NCBI RefSeq assembly: GCF_019399895.1
Contig: NC_091866.1
Location: 5,687,501 to 5,751,500, forward strand
Direction of reading: 5' to 3'
DNA: 64,000 nt
Source of the DNA: Cardiocondyla obscurior
Taxonomy: Eukaryota > Arthropoda > Insecta > Hymenoptera > Formicidae
The notes beneath the pieces were generated by a model. The model did not search any database. It was given only the letters and a program-made list of their open reading frames with translations, and was not told where the DNA came from. The position numbers and the translations under genes are program-made. Of the stretch, positions 63,837 through 64,000 are shown one piece after another. Position 1 is the stretch's first letter. Each line of letters opens with the position of its first letter.

Positions 63837-64000
63837 GTAAAATTAAAATAATTATCGCTCTCTCTCCGGGAAATCCTCGCTGGGTGCGTAATAAAAAAGA
63901 AAGTAAAAAAATTAGGTACAGAAGAACGAGCGAAGAGAAGGGTTAGGCCCGACGGCAGACTTGCGTCTACAAAATTGTCACGATAAAGCGCCAAATCAAG
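63837..64000 (+). other. Start of aminotransferase intron 1
   Basis: Sequence after the donor; no further exon is visible before the window ends. Confidence 0.6.

Overview
The window is nuclear DNA of an insect, most likely a hymenopteran and probably an ant (inference). Introns and spacers are AT-rich, promoters are CpG-rich, exons are short with standard GT-AG junctions, and the proteins are arthropod orthologues. No prokaryotic, viral or organellar gene was found. I could assemble nine protein genes exon by exon; in the eight complete models every intron phase is consistent. The exon joins are my own reading of splice sites and have no transcript support here.

Layout, left to right: Hikeshi (-, 937-1874) and SH3PX1/SNX9 family (+, 3113-5191) form a divergent pair. 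A 7 kb gene-poor spacer follows, with mobile-element remnants, a structured hairpin and two promoter-like spliced non-coding exons. CaMKI (-, 12167-20200) is divergent from mitochondrial RNA polymerase (+, 21265-26171). A 2.8 kb spacer holds a hAT-type MITE and another CpG-rich exon-like segment. myoblast city/DOCK1 (-, 28941-40022, 22 core exons plus one in-frame cassette) is divergent from CCDC6 (+, 40847-43467), whose first intron carries a fold-back element with a nested tRNA-like insertion. Then come BRAT1 (+, 46512-50110), starvin/BAG3 (+, 51133-59483, two alternative first exons) and the first exon of alanine aminotransferase (+, 63498 to beyond the window edge).

These are housekeeping and signalling genes, not one pathway. 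Two belong to the heat-stress response: Hikeshi imports HSP70 and starvin is an HSP70 co-chaperone. mbc (Rac activation, phagocytosis, myoblast fusion) and SH3PX1 (endocytosis) both act on membrane and actin. There is no sign that the order is functional.

Most interesting points: a BRAT1 orthologue that keeps the extreme C-terminal Asp-Cys-Tyr; a heat-shock-element array and TATA/Inr pair beside the internal starvin promoter; in-frame cassette exons in CaMKI and mbc; a nested transposon structure in CCDC6 intron 1; and two copies of one small inverted-repeat element about 27 kb apart. I found no wholly new gene system.
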